Origin: Argyresthia goedartella
Taxonomy: Eukaryota > Arthropoda > Insecta > Lepidoptera > Argyresthiidae
Direction of reading: 5' to 3'
Length of the DNA: 64,000 bases
Assembly: GCA_949825045.1 (NCBI GenBank)
Contig: OX463829.1
Location: 16,338,715-16,402,714 of the forward strand
Translations under genes and position numbers: made by a program
Part shown: positions 1-10,300 of the stretch, piece by piece
Position numbering within the stretch: position 1 is the first letter of the stretch
How the letters are laid out: the number at the start of each line of letters is the position of its first letter
Notes under the pieces: model-generated
What the model was told of the DNA's origin: nothing
Seen by the model: the letters and a program-made list of their open reading frames with translations, nothing else
The model's database searches: none

Positions 1-1
1 C

Positions 2-2623
2 CACATCACCACCGCCGTCGACCGCATACATCGTCGAGCTGGTTTCGAGCTACGCGGCTGGACGTCGAACGACGAGGCGGCCATACGACACTTCGCGCCG
101 CGGCTGGACAGCGCACATAGCGACACGGTTGAAATCGGCGGCAACGACTACGAAAAAACGTTGGGCCTGTTATGGTATGTCAAAGAAGATTTATTAGGGT
201 TCCGTGTGAACCAGCGACGTGTCCATCCCGATGTACTCAGCGGCCTGCGCGAACCGACCAAGAGGGAGGCGCTCAGCCTCATTATGTCGATTTTCGACCC
301 ACTGGGTCTAATCTCGCCCATAACCACTCCAGCGAAGCGGATAATGCAGGATACGTGGAAGTATAAAACCGGGTGGGATGACCCCATCCCGCAGGCGCTT
401 CACGACAGATGGCAGTCGTGGCTCATGGGTCTACGTGAGCTACACACACTACAAATCCCGAGATGCTACGACAAGGAGCCGGCAGCTGAGTACGAGCTAC
501 ACACATTCGTCGATGCGAGCGAGGAGGCATACGCAGCGGTCGTATACATCCGTATACAGCGCGCCGACGGGTCCATACAAGTAAGCATAGCAGCCGCAAA
601 GAGTCGCGTCACGCCCACGAAACCCATCTCCGTGCCACGCCTCGAGCTACAAGCAGCGCTACTGGGTGCACGCCTCGCACGGTCGGTACAGGAGGGCCAC
701 AACTTCGACTTCGCCCGCCGCACGTACTGGAGTGACTCGCGCACCGCACTGCATTGGATCCGCGACGAGCCACGTACCTACAAAACGTTCGTAGCACACC
801 GCCTCGCTGAAATAGAAGATTTAACCAAGAAAGACGAGTGGCGGTGGGTCCCCACCGCTGTGAACGTCGCCGATGACTCCACGCGTGCCACCCCAGCTGA
901 CATGTCGCCGCAACACCGCTGGTTTACCGGCCCCGAGTTCCTGCGCAGCGACCCCGAGGAGTGGCCGCGAGAGGACAAGAAAGAGGTACCTACAACAGGA
1001 GAGGAACGAGCAGCGGTCATCGCGCTCCCCGTAGCTGCAAACGTGGCCCCGCTCATCGACGTCGACCGCTTCTCAAAGTGGAACCGACTGTTGCGCGCCA
1101 CAGCCCGCGCGTTGCAGTTCATAGAGCTATGCCGGCAGCGCCACCTGTCGAACGCCGCGCGCCGCAAGCGTACGAAGAAGATTGAAGGCGATGACGACTG
1201 GAGAAAACGTCCCGCCAACAATAAGGCGGCCAAAAGGCCCCCCCCGATCGTCGCTGCCCCCCGCGAGTACATCCCACTACCCGCGCGCCATCTATATGCG
1301 GCGGAAATGTTACTCGTCCGAACATCGCAGCGAGACATGTCGAGGGCAACGAACAAGGACAGCCCCCTCGCCGATCTCAGCGTGTTTACAGATCCAGATG
1401 GCGTCCTACGACTACGTGGACGCATACGAGAGGCCAACGACGTGAGCTTCGAGGCGGCCAACCCCATCATTCTGGATGGCAAACACCGCTACACGCGACT
1501 ATACGTGCAGCACACCCACGAGCGACTACACCACGGCGGCGTCGAGATAGTCGTAAACGAATTACGACAGCGAGTATGGATGGCGCGAATTCGACCGACG
1601 GTGAAAGAAGTCCTGAAGAGCTGCCCGCCCTGCCGCCTGAAGAGGGCCAAGCCGGCCCAACCGAGCACGGGCGACCTGCCGTCGGCGCGCCTCGCACACC
1701 ATAACCGCCCCTTTACGTTCTCAGGTCTCGACTATTTCGGCCCGCTGGAAGTCACTGTGGGCCGGCGCCGCGAAAAGCGTTACGTCGCGCTTTTCACCTG
1801 TATGACGTCGCGCGCCGTACACCTGGAAGTCGTCGCGTCGCTGAGCGCCGACTCCGCCATCCACGCCCTGCGCCGCATGATTGCGCGCCGGGGCTGCCCG
1901 ACCGAGCTATGGTCGGACAATGCAACCTGCTTCCGCGCCGCCGACCGCGAACTCGCGGAGGCGTGGCGCGCCCTAGAAGACGAGGCGTCGCGACGCCGCA
2001 TCAACTGGCGTTTCCTGCCCCCGAGCGCCCCCTTCATGGCTGGCGTGTGGGAACGCATGGTGCGGACAGTAAAAGAAGCCCTACGAGTCACCCTGCACGA
2101 GCAACGCCCGAGCGATGAGACACTCGCCACGCTGCTCGCGGAAGTTGAAGCCACAGTCAACTCCCGCCCTCTGACGCATGTACCTGTCACGCCGGAAGAC
2201 CCACCCGCGCTGACACCCAACTCCATCCTGCTTGGGCCCGACTGCCACATACCGGCCCCCTGCGCGTACGAAGAGGACGAGACCGCCGCGCGCACACACT
2301 GGAGGCGCGCCCAGCGCCTTGCCGACATCTTCTGGCGGCGCTGGGTGAAGGAGTACATGCCCCTACTCCAACACCGGCGGGAGCCCCACGCTACCGGGGC
2401 TCCACCCAAGATTGGCGACGTCGTGGTGATCTGCGATTCGAACCTGCCCCGCAACACATGGCCCCGGGGACGAGTAACACGAGTCTACCCCGGCAAGGAT
2501 GGCGAGGTGCGAGTCGTCGATGTCACCACCAGCAGCGGACGAGTACTCCGGCGGCCGACCAAGAAAGTCATCGTTCTGCCGACGGGATCGCCTGCAGCGA
2601 CGGCGGGAGAATGTTCACGATGA
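2..2623 (+). CDS. BEL/Pao retrotransposon polyprotein, C-terminal part
   Basis: This frame is open from the left edge of the window (no stop in the 53 codons before 161), so it is the 3' portion of a larger gag-pol. In order it shows: the end of a Pao-type reverse transcriptase with the connecting region; an RNase H domain (TFVDAS near 510, RLELQAA near 640, WSDSRTAL near 730); a zinc-binding integrase head with paired His and a CPPC motif near 1510-1640; an integrase core with its three acidic residues in GLDYFGP (near 1730), WSDNATCF (near 1912) and GVWERM (near 2045); and a C-terminal DUF5641-like segment ending near 2580. The stop is at 2621-2623, inside the presumed LTR. It is much more GC-rich than its surroundings. 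The frame appears intact where visible. The protease and RT catalytic centre lie outside the window. Confidence 0.93.
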   Translation, partial: HITTAVDRIHRRAGFELRGWTSNDEAAIRHFAPRLDSAHSDTVEIGGNDYEKTLGLLWYVKEDLLGFRVNQRRVHPDVLSGLREPTKREALSLIMSIFDPLGLISPITTPAKRIMQDTWKYKTGWDDPIPQALHDRWQSWLMGLRELHTLQIPRCYDKEPAAEYELHTFVDASEEAYAAVVYIRIQRADGSIQVSIAAAKSRVTPTKPISVPRLELQAALLGARLARSVQEGHNFDFARRTYWSDSRTALHWIRDEPRTYKTFVAHRLAEIEDLTKKDEWRWVPTAVNVADDSTRATPADMSPQHRWFTGPEFLRSDPEEWPREDKKEVPTTGEERAAVIALPVAANVAPLIDVDRFSKWNRLLRATARALQFIELCRQRHLSNAARRKRTKKIEGDDDWRKRPANNKAAKRPPPIVAAPREYIPLPARHLYAAEMLLVRTSQRDMSRATNKDSPLADLSVFTDPDGVLRLRGRIREANDVSFEAANPIILDGKHRYTRLYVQHTHERLHHGGVEIVVNELRQRVWMARIRPTVKEVLKSCPPCRLKRAKPAQPSTGDLPSARLAHHNRPFTFSGLDYFGPLEVTVGRRREKRYVALFTCMTSRAVHLEVVASLSADSAIHALRRMIARRGCPTELWSDNATCFRAADRELAEAWRALEDEASRRRINWRFLPPSAPFMAGVWERMVRTVKEALRVTLHEQRPSDETLATLLAEVEATVNSRPLTHVPVTPEDPPALTPNSILLGPDCHIPAPCAYEEDETAARTHWRRAQRLADIFWRRWVKEYMPLLQHRREPHATGAPPKIGDVVVICDSNLPRNTWPRGRVTRVYPGKDGEVRVVDVTTSSGRVLRRPTKKVIVLPTGSPAATAGECSR

Positions 2624-3453
2624 CCCCTCCGTGATGTGCGACAAAACTTAAATAAATGTGTGCAATACCTAAGTACCTTATAGCTCTGTAATGTAAATAA
2701 TTCGTAAATATTTAGTAATTGTTATAACGTGTAATAAGATGTACCTACCCCCTATAGAGATAAGCTGATAAATAAAGAGTCCGCTTCTGTTGTTGTTACT
2801 GTCAGGAAATGAGTAAAGATAGCAGATAGGAAAGTAAATAGAGACGTAGTCACTCAGACAGTATGTCATAGCAACATTTTAGTAGGTAACAACCGATTTG
2901 TCTGTAACTCGGTGTAGAGGTAGTTTACGCATAGTTATGCCCTAGAGTACACGATGTTATCGCTACGGCGTCTCGCTGGCTTCTGGAGCGCGATTTCCAA
3001 AACCCTCCGTATTTACGTGAGGGGGTGAGGAAGCGGGGAAGCGCGCGTCCGGAGGCTAGCGGGGCGTCGTAAACGAGAATTTTAGTTCTAATAGTAAGGA
3101 TTCTAATTAGAATTTGTAAATGATGATAGTGTATATAAACACGGCAGGTGTAAATAGCCATGTATGTAGCCAATTTTAAGGAAATAAAGATTTTAGCTAA
3201 AGCGGGGGTGAGGGGAGGTGAAATAGGTGCGTGCCTGCCCGCGTCGCTATAAAAGCGAGCCACCGCGTTGGTTCGACCCTCTTTTTTTCCACGCCCGAAC
3301 GTCGTCGAGTCAACACACCACGCACCTCGCCTACTCGCCTCGCCCACGCCCAAGCCGCCATTTTGTTCTGAGTAACTTGGTAGTTTTTCTGCACCCCAAG
3401 CTCGCAGCCCCAGGATCCCCCAGCCCCCACAGGGATTAACCATTGATATTACA
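2612..3453 (+). repeat. Probable 3' LTR of the BEL/Pao element
   Basis: A purine-rich stretch (ggcgggagaa, 2602-2611) stands where a polypurine tract is expected, and is followed by TGTTCACGA at 2612. A matching TG...CA end occurs at 3449-3453 (ttaca). Inside are an AATAAA near 2651, a TATA-like ctataaaag near 3246-3254, and a GC-richer pyrimidine leader after it, all reasonable for an LTR. The 5' LTR is outside the window, so neither boundary can be confirmed by comparison; the 3' boundary is the less certain one. Confidence 0.5.
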
Positions 3454-3944
3454 GTAAAAAAATATACTGACAAACAAACTATCAGATGTTTTTATTTTTA
3501 GCGCAAATATATGTTGTTTTCTAATCTTTTCAAGTGTGTTTCGTGCTGCGTGCTCTAGTCGGGTGTTAAACTTTCTTGTTGTGCGAAACCTAAACAATAT
3601 TGGCAGAACATTGCGAAAGAGTCTGGCCTCTCTCGAAAAATATGAGGCCGCATAATAAGATTTGGGCTTGTTAGGAAATTTATGGCATCAAGAGCTTCGA
3701 AGTCATCAATTAAATCATATAAATAAATTTTTCCATTTTACGAAGAAATAAACGAGTTGTAAACTTTTTGGAGCTAAGAGAACTTTACTTAGCGCCAAGG
3801 GCTCGTTATTCAGCCTCCTAAATTTAGGGGCCCCTAGCAGCGTAGGTAACACTTAAACATTAGTGAAAGAGAAACAACCGCTAGATAGCCCCTAAAAAGC
3901 GATAAGTGTGTCTGTGAAAACGGGCATAAGTATTTCTTTTATAT
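3454..3944. other. Intergenic, no gene seen
   Basis: AT-rich sequence between the BEL/Pao LTR and the 3' end of the SAM-domain gene. No open frame of note, no splice-flanked coding segment and no inverted repeat that I could see. Confidence 0.6.
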
Positions 3945-3950
3945 TTTATT
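3945..3950 (-). terminator. Candidate polyadenylation signal of the SAM-domain gene
   Basis: On the minus strand this reads AATAAA, about 250 bases downstream of the stop codon at 4198. It is the first such hexamer I found after the stop, which would give a short 3' UTR. Placement is inference; cleavage site and downstream element were not resolved. Confidence 0.4.
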
Positions 3951-4197
3951 AATTTTAAGTACAAGAACTGGTGGGAATCGGCCCAGGAGCGATGTGTGGT
4001 ACATTTTCGTATTGAGAAGTGTAAGGGAGTATCTAGTTTTGAAATTTAGACGCAATATATCGCGAAAACGTGACACGCGCGTGGCATGCCACGGGTTCTG
4101 AGGTTATCCCCGGAGGTGTATCCGGGCCATCACTGTCTCGCGCTTGGGAAATGCGTCAGTATGACATGCGGTACTAATCAGAAAGGAACAGTTATTT

Positions 4198-4395
4198 TCA
4201 AACAATCGCCAAAGTGGTAGTAGTAGTATGCTCATCCCGTTCTCTCGGCAGGTGTATGTCGGAGTGTATGCCAGCCTCCTTCAGGATCCTCATGCGAGGT
4301 CCGAGAGGTACGCCCAATGACCTGAGCTTGTCTTCGCCCACGTAAGGCAGTTCGGCTGCACCGACCTTCTCCTTTTCCAGCATTGCTGCGTATTT
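4198..4395 (-). CDS. SAM-domain gene, exon 15, SAM domain end and stop
   Basis: The acceptor ctccgcag| begins KYAAMLEKEKVGAAELPYV, followed by LRSLGVPLGPRMRIL: the K-Y-x-x-x-L-E-K-E and L-x-x-L-G-[VI]-P-L-G-P-R pattern is typical of the second half of SAM domains. After the domain there are 25 residues ending in five threonines and LAIV. A hydrophobic C-terminus of this type could be a PDZ ligand (inference). The stop is at 4198. Confidence 0.88.
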   Translation of the reverse strand, partial: KYAAMLEKEKVGAAELPYVGEDKLRSLGVPLGPRMRILKEAGIHSDIHLPRERDEHTTTTTLAIV

Positions 4396-7300
4396 CTGCG
4401 GAGAGGATTGTGAATATAGTGTCAAAATTGCAAATGTTGTTTGTCACAGTTGAGGCTTGCTTGACAGATAGAGCATGGCTTTTGGCTCGAGACTGTCGAG
4501 ATTTCACCTGTACAATGATGTTTTAAGTAAAATAAAAGTAGACAAGAGCAGTTATCGAACTAATTTTTTCGTGAAACAGGGACTTCTTTTATCTTTTTGT
4601 AACACAAAAGCACAGCATAGCGTCACGCCTTTTCTCATAGCCGGCCGTAGCACAATTGTGCCCACATATGGCCAGTTAGAGTTATTTTGCGTGATGCACC
4701 ATTTTGTGTGATGATCATAAGTGTTCCAAGTACCGAACGTAATGTTTAAAATAGTCGTCTCGTACCTCGTATCCCAACTTCTTGAGGAACAGCCTCATCA
4801 GCGGCGGCTCGTCTCCAAAGAACTTGGTGAGCCGCTTCACTCGGTCCGGGTTGCTGAACGAGTACGGGTCGGAATGGTGATGGTGGCCCGAGCGCAGGTA
4901 CTGTTGCGACCTGGACAGATGTTATATAACAATCGATCATCAAATATACAAGGTTTCCGTAACGTGATGAACTAATAACTTGTCTCTAATGATTTTTTAA
5001 GCTTCGCATCAGCCATATATTACTCCCGTATCGTATACTCTCAATGCTTTACATTTTTCATTTGACGCCATAATATGTTCTCAGAGTGAAAGTGTTGGGC
5101 AATGTTTGGATGACAACCATGATTTATTAAACATTTTTCTGTGTTAATCTATCCATCTCCTGCATCAAATTCTAAGATAAGGACTCTCCTTCTGCTTATT
5201 ACACATTTTAAACCGTCTTTGGTCATCGATTTTGGTGCCCACCGATTTTGGAGAAGTCATCAAATGTATACTCACTTGTACATATGCCTCAACGCAGCGA
5301 TCTCGGCTCGGATATTGTCCATCTCCTGCATCACGAGATGCTGGGTCCTCATCTCGCTGGAGAGATGCGCCACCGACCGTGCCAGTGTCACCACATGTGA
5401 CTCCAGACGTTGGAACCGTTTGTTGATGCCCTGGAAGAAAGGAGGAGCTTTATTTTCGACTTAGCTGCCTGGTATATAATAAATGATTGTGTAGATCAAT
5501 GCACGGTGTATATAAAGTGGGTTGATTACAAAAAAAAATGCAAGAATTTTAACATCTCATCATGGATCAAATAGTATTCTATGGTACCTTCAGGTCATGT
5601 TTCTTCCGATGGTCAGTACTGCGTCTCTTATCCCGCACCGGTCGACTGCTAACTGAACTGGATGGGAGAGATGACATGCTGCCGTATCTCCGTTTTGATG
5701 ATAACCTGGTGAAAGACGAGAGATTTGTGGGTAGGTACTGGTTTCTAGCATACTTGAGGATCATCGCTTGATTTATCTAGTAAAAAATATATTGCAATGC
5801 AACATTGATACTACGCGTTATAACTACACCACGTCCGTCTATTTAGGTATCAACTTTATGGTGCAACAACAAAGCCACGCGGCAGCAATGGACAATGCAC
5901 GGTCTGGCTCGGCGCTAAGCAAAAACCCTAGCCGTTTGAGCAAGATTAGGTAGTTAAAATTCGAACGGAGGCCTTGTTTACGTTCTTATTTATTTATACT
6001 ATGGTAGCAAGTTGTGGATGATTGAGACTAAGGACAGGAGTAGATGGTGTAGCAGTAAAGAGGCCTATACCCAGCAGTGTGTCAATGTGGGCTAATTGAT
6101 AATGATGACGATGAATTCGATTATCAAATATGTACATTTGATGATACAGGATCTCTGGTGTAGGACATTCAACCCACTGCAGATATTTAATAACTCAAAA
6201 AGACAATATTTCTAATAAATATGCACAGATCATTACGCAGCAAATGCTACTACGTTGATGTTTTGTCCCACCTTTCAAATAAGTGTATTTGCTATGACTA
6301 TAACTGCCCGACGTTTTTTGTATGAAAGATTTAAAATGGTTGCTTCGCAAACATTTTGGGGTTCTTACCGGCGGCATCTACTTCTATGTATGGTATATGT
6401 ATACATGCAATGCAGGATAATACTCCAACATTCATGACAGTGCCATGCGGCTCTGTGTGATATTATCACAGAATATATATTTACTAGAACATAAATAACG
6501 AAACAGGCCACTCGTGTCGCGCAGGGCCTGTCTCGAGATACAGTGCGCGTGTGACCGTTTGGACTTGTGACTGTTGGCTCGAGAGTCTTGACAATATGAC
6601 GTATAACTATAAACCCATCAACGTCTACACTTCGCTGGAATGTTGCAAGTTTGTAAAATTTTACCCCTTCTCGGTTTCTCATTGAGCTGAAATTTTGCAT
6701 GACTGCAAATCGGATGTTAAAGCAATATTTTTATGATACGGAATTAGTCTTATGATGCAGCCGTTAGAGCGCCGTAATGACGTCGCGAATCCGTTGGCAA
6801 ACTTAAGTTGATGAAGTTGTACATATATTGTAGATACTGTAATACGGAGTAGATTTCCAAGGGTGAATAGGGATTGCTCTTAAAGACGAGAGAATAAAAG
6901 CAGTCCCTGTTCACAACTGGATTTCTGTTCACCCCATTTTACGGTACTTGTCACTATCTCGTCAAGATATTTATAAACCGTTCTTAATTTGTTCGTTCGG
7001 TATTAACATAACTTGGAGACTGTTGAGTGTTTTCAGGAAGGTAAGGGCAATATGGGAGCTGCATCGTACTACCAAGCTACAGTCAACGCATTTGACTTCG
7101 TTGTAGAAAGATCAATGCAACCACCCGCACCTGTCAGCATCGTCCACCTGCATATCCGATACAAAATGGGTTCGGCAGTTTGCAGGTGCAGTTGTATATG
7201 CGTCCAAAGCCGTGCTCCTCGGTCATCAACTCTCTTAAAAAAAAGCTAAGCCAGCTGCTTTGCTAAATTATCAGGATACTCACTTATTACATCTGAAGAA

Positions 7301-10300
7301 CCTCAGCTACATATTCTCCTGATCACGCAGTTGCCAGCGGATTGCGCGTTTCGCTTTTCTCGATTCCACGTCGTAGGGTATCCCTTGCCATTTCAAAGTG
7401 CCAATGTACAAGGCCATAACTTTCTTATTTATACTATGCCATAACTGTGTAGGTAGTATCGGTGCGGGACCGGTCATGTTTCCATAACGACAGTATTATG
7501 GGAAGGGACTTCAGTGGGGCGTCGGCTTAGAATTCAGTCACCCATCCCGCAGGACTCCACTACCTCAGGTATCTACTTACTGGGGGTAGGTCTAATATGC
7601 TGACTTACCTAGACTCCCAAGCCGGCTGCTTTGCCAGACTAGCCGGCTTCCTCACTCCCAACAACTGCAACACCTCAGCATACATGTTCTCCAGGCCGCG
7701 CAGTTGCCTGCGGATTGCGCGCGCGTCGCCGGTGGAAGCGTCGCTGTCGGTGCGGCCGTCAAGCAGGGAGGACAGGTCGAGGCTTCGAGTCGTTGTTGAT
7801 GTGATGTCGGTGGTGTCGAGCCCAAATACTGTGGCGTAAGGTGACATGTTAATTTACTATAAGTGCCTGGCACTACATTTAACCTGCTTCTAAGAAGCAT
7901 TTTCTCGGAGAAAATGTAGTGTCGTAATCGTCAAAACATCATCTATTTGGCGGAAAACATATCAAAATGATCGGAAAAAGTTACTGAATCACGTGGAAAA
8001 TAGTCACTCAGTCACAAACGCCAATCAAGGAGAAGGCCTAGTAGGAAATGGAGGGCCGACTTGGATTCATCTGTGATGTGAGGGCTAGAATCGGAGAGGC
8101 GTTTACTTTCCAGCAGTGGGGCAATGAAACTAAACGCGTGATAAAAATAAAGTATCTGTGAATGTGCCAACAGCACGCACAAACCTCTGTGGTTTTTGTG
8201 ATGTAGGTGTTATGTACATGTCACCGTAAGATAGTCAAAACCGTTAGTTGATAAACTAACGCGTTAGTTAATCAACTATCAACAGATAGTAAACCAGACC
8301 GACAGGGTTTAGAATTTATGTCTCTTTTTTTCTTACATGTCAGCCTAATACGACGACTATTCGGGGACTTCGCTGCGCTCGCCCCATCTAGTCTTCACCT
8401 AAGCTTCCGCAGTGTTTGTCATGGTAGTTCGTTTGCAATTCAAGTTTAAACCAGTTTACTATTTAACAGTTTGAACCGTTAGTTTATCAACTAACGCGTC
8501 ATATAGTATGCAGTACGCTACAGTTTACTATCTGTCGAAGGTTGACCAACGAGAAAAAAAAACTTTAGTTTATCAACTAAGTTCAGACAATCTTACGGTG
8601 ACATATATAAGACTGTTACCTCTGTTTGATAAATAAATAATGAAAAAAGAAGTGTCGAAAGAATCCCGAGTTATCCTAGGATTCTTATCCGAACTACGTG
8701 CACTATATCCCGCGTGAGTGGCAAAACCCGCATGACACTGAAAGAGGACTAAAGTTACGTTCTACAACTTACAACATAAATCGTGTCATGCCTTTTCCTA
8801 TAAGGGATGACCAAGCCACAATTGTAGAACTTACAATGTTTTTTATAATGGTGGTCTCGTTTGGAGGCGTGCTTCTTGTGCGCATGCGCATGCCAGCGCG
8901 GCGAGTCGCGCCCGCGCCTGCGCTCCTCCGAGTACTCCGACGTACGTACCGGTAGGCTGGGGAATAGAAACATTCATGGAGCATTTATTAATGCCTCCTT
9001 AAGATTGTAAATTGTGTTAGTTTATAAACAATTACGTGAGATTATAAACTATCAATAAATTGTTAACGAGACCGACATAATTTAAAATTTATGTTTATTT
9101 TGTTCTTACATGTCAACCTGATACGAATGATAAAGGGTATTCGCTTCGCTCACAATCTTTATCCTTCACCTGTCCATGACATACATTCTGCGACTAGAAA
9201 CAATGCATAGTTTATTCTTCAATCGGGATTCAAATCTGTGCTCCGAACCAGGACGACACAGAACGTCAATAGTGAAGATCATAACAACACATAGTGCCTT
9301 CGTAGATCAGAGCCGGGAGAGTGAATATTCGATAGATTGAAAAAGTGAGAGTCCAGATGAAATGAGCCTTATGATATTGTACATAGAAAACGGATGGGTG
9401 AATTCTATGCCATGCTCAAATCCCCAGGACCTTACTGACATATTCTCGTAGATTAAAGTTTGAAGCGATCGTGAGGGTAGCAACATCTGTCAGTGACGGG
9501 CACTGGATGGGGTCCGTTATGTGGCACTTGTCTCGGTTGCTTCCATGTTTCGAATGACACGTTAAGCTGTAGGTCCCGGTTACTATCGCTACTCAGTGGC
9601 AGTAGTCGTTAAGCTGAGTCAGAGGCCCTAAGAGGGCAGCTTGATAACTTCTGACAGTCGGGTTGGCCACTAGCCCGACACCCTCCATCAATCGGCATTG
9701 AGCCAGCGTGCTGAAGTATGGCTCAATCTTACTCGTATCCAGGTGAACGCCCGTGCCCCTCGGTGCGGACATTACTGGGCTACATTTATTTATTTATTAG
9801 AGTGAAGAAGGGAGCAGGTCAGTCAGTGTAACGTTGTAAGTTACCGTTGTCTTCACTCTATCATTAACTGGTCTTATTTTAAATTTAAGTAGTAATTCTC
9901 TTAATAAAACTACCAAATGAGGCTAGTAATCACAGTATTAATTTTCACGCGCTGTACTAGCAACATTCCACTGTTGACAACTCACTCGCTCTGCTATGAT
10001 TGGCCCGTTTTAAACTAACTAGCCGTGACCGCAACTTGACTTTGCGGCGCCGGGTCATTCCGAAAACTCACTCAGCACTATACGCACGTCCGTCCTACTG
10101 GCGCTCTGTAACGGTTCCTTTTTACCGTACGCCGACGAACGACTCTAAACAGTAATTACTTACGTTTAATCATAACGTACTACTAGTAGTTACGTTTTAG
10201 TTTTGTCTGTGCTTCATATTAACCCCGATTGAGTTCGGGGTTCCTGGCACCTCTTCGGGATCACCGCTTTTCCTCGCTACCCTACGGTTTCCCGGTTCCT

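Noticed and set aside
778..2457. Long minus-strand open frames inside the BEL/Pao region
   Set aside because: They lie antisense to a clearly coding, GC-rich polyprotein and have no motif of their own; they are frame shadows.
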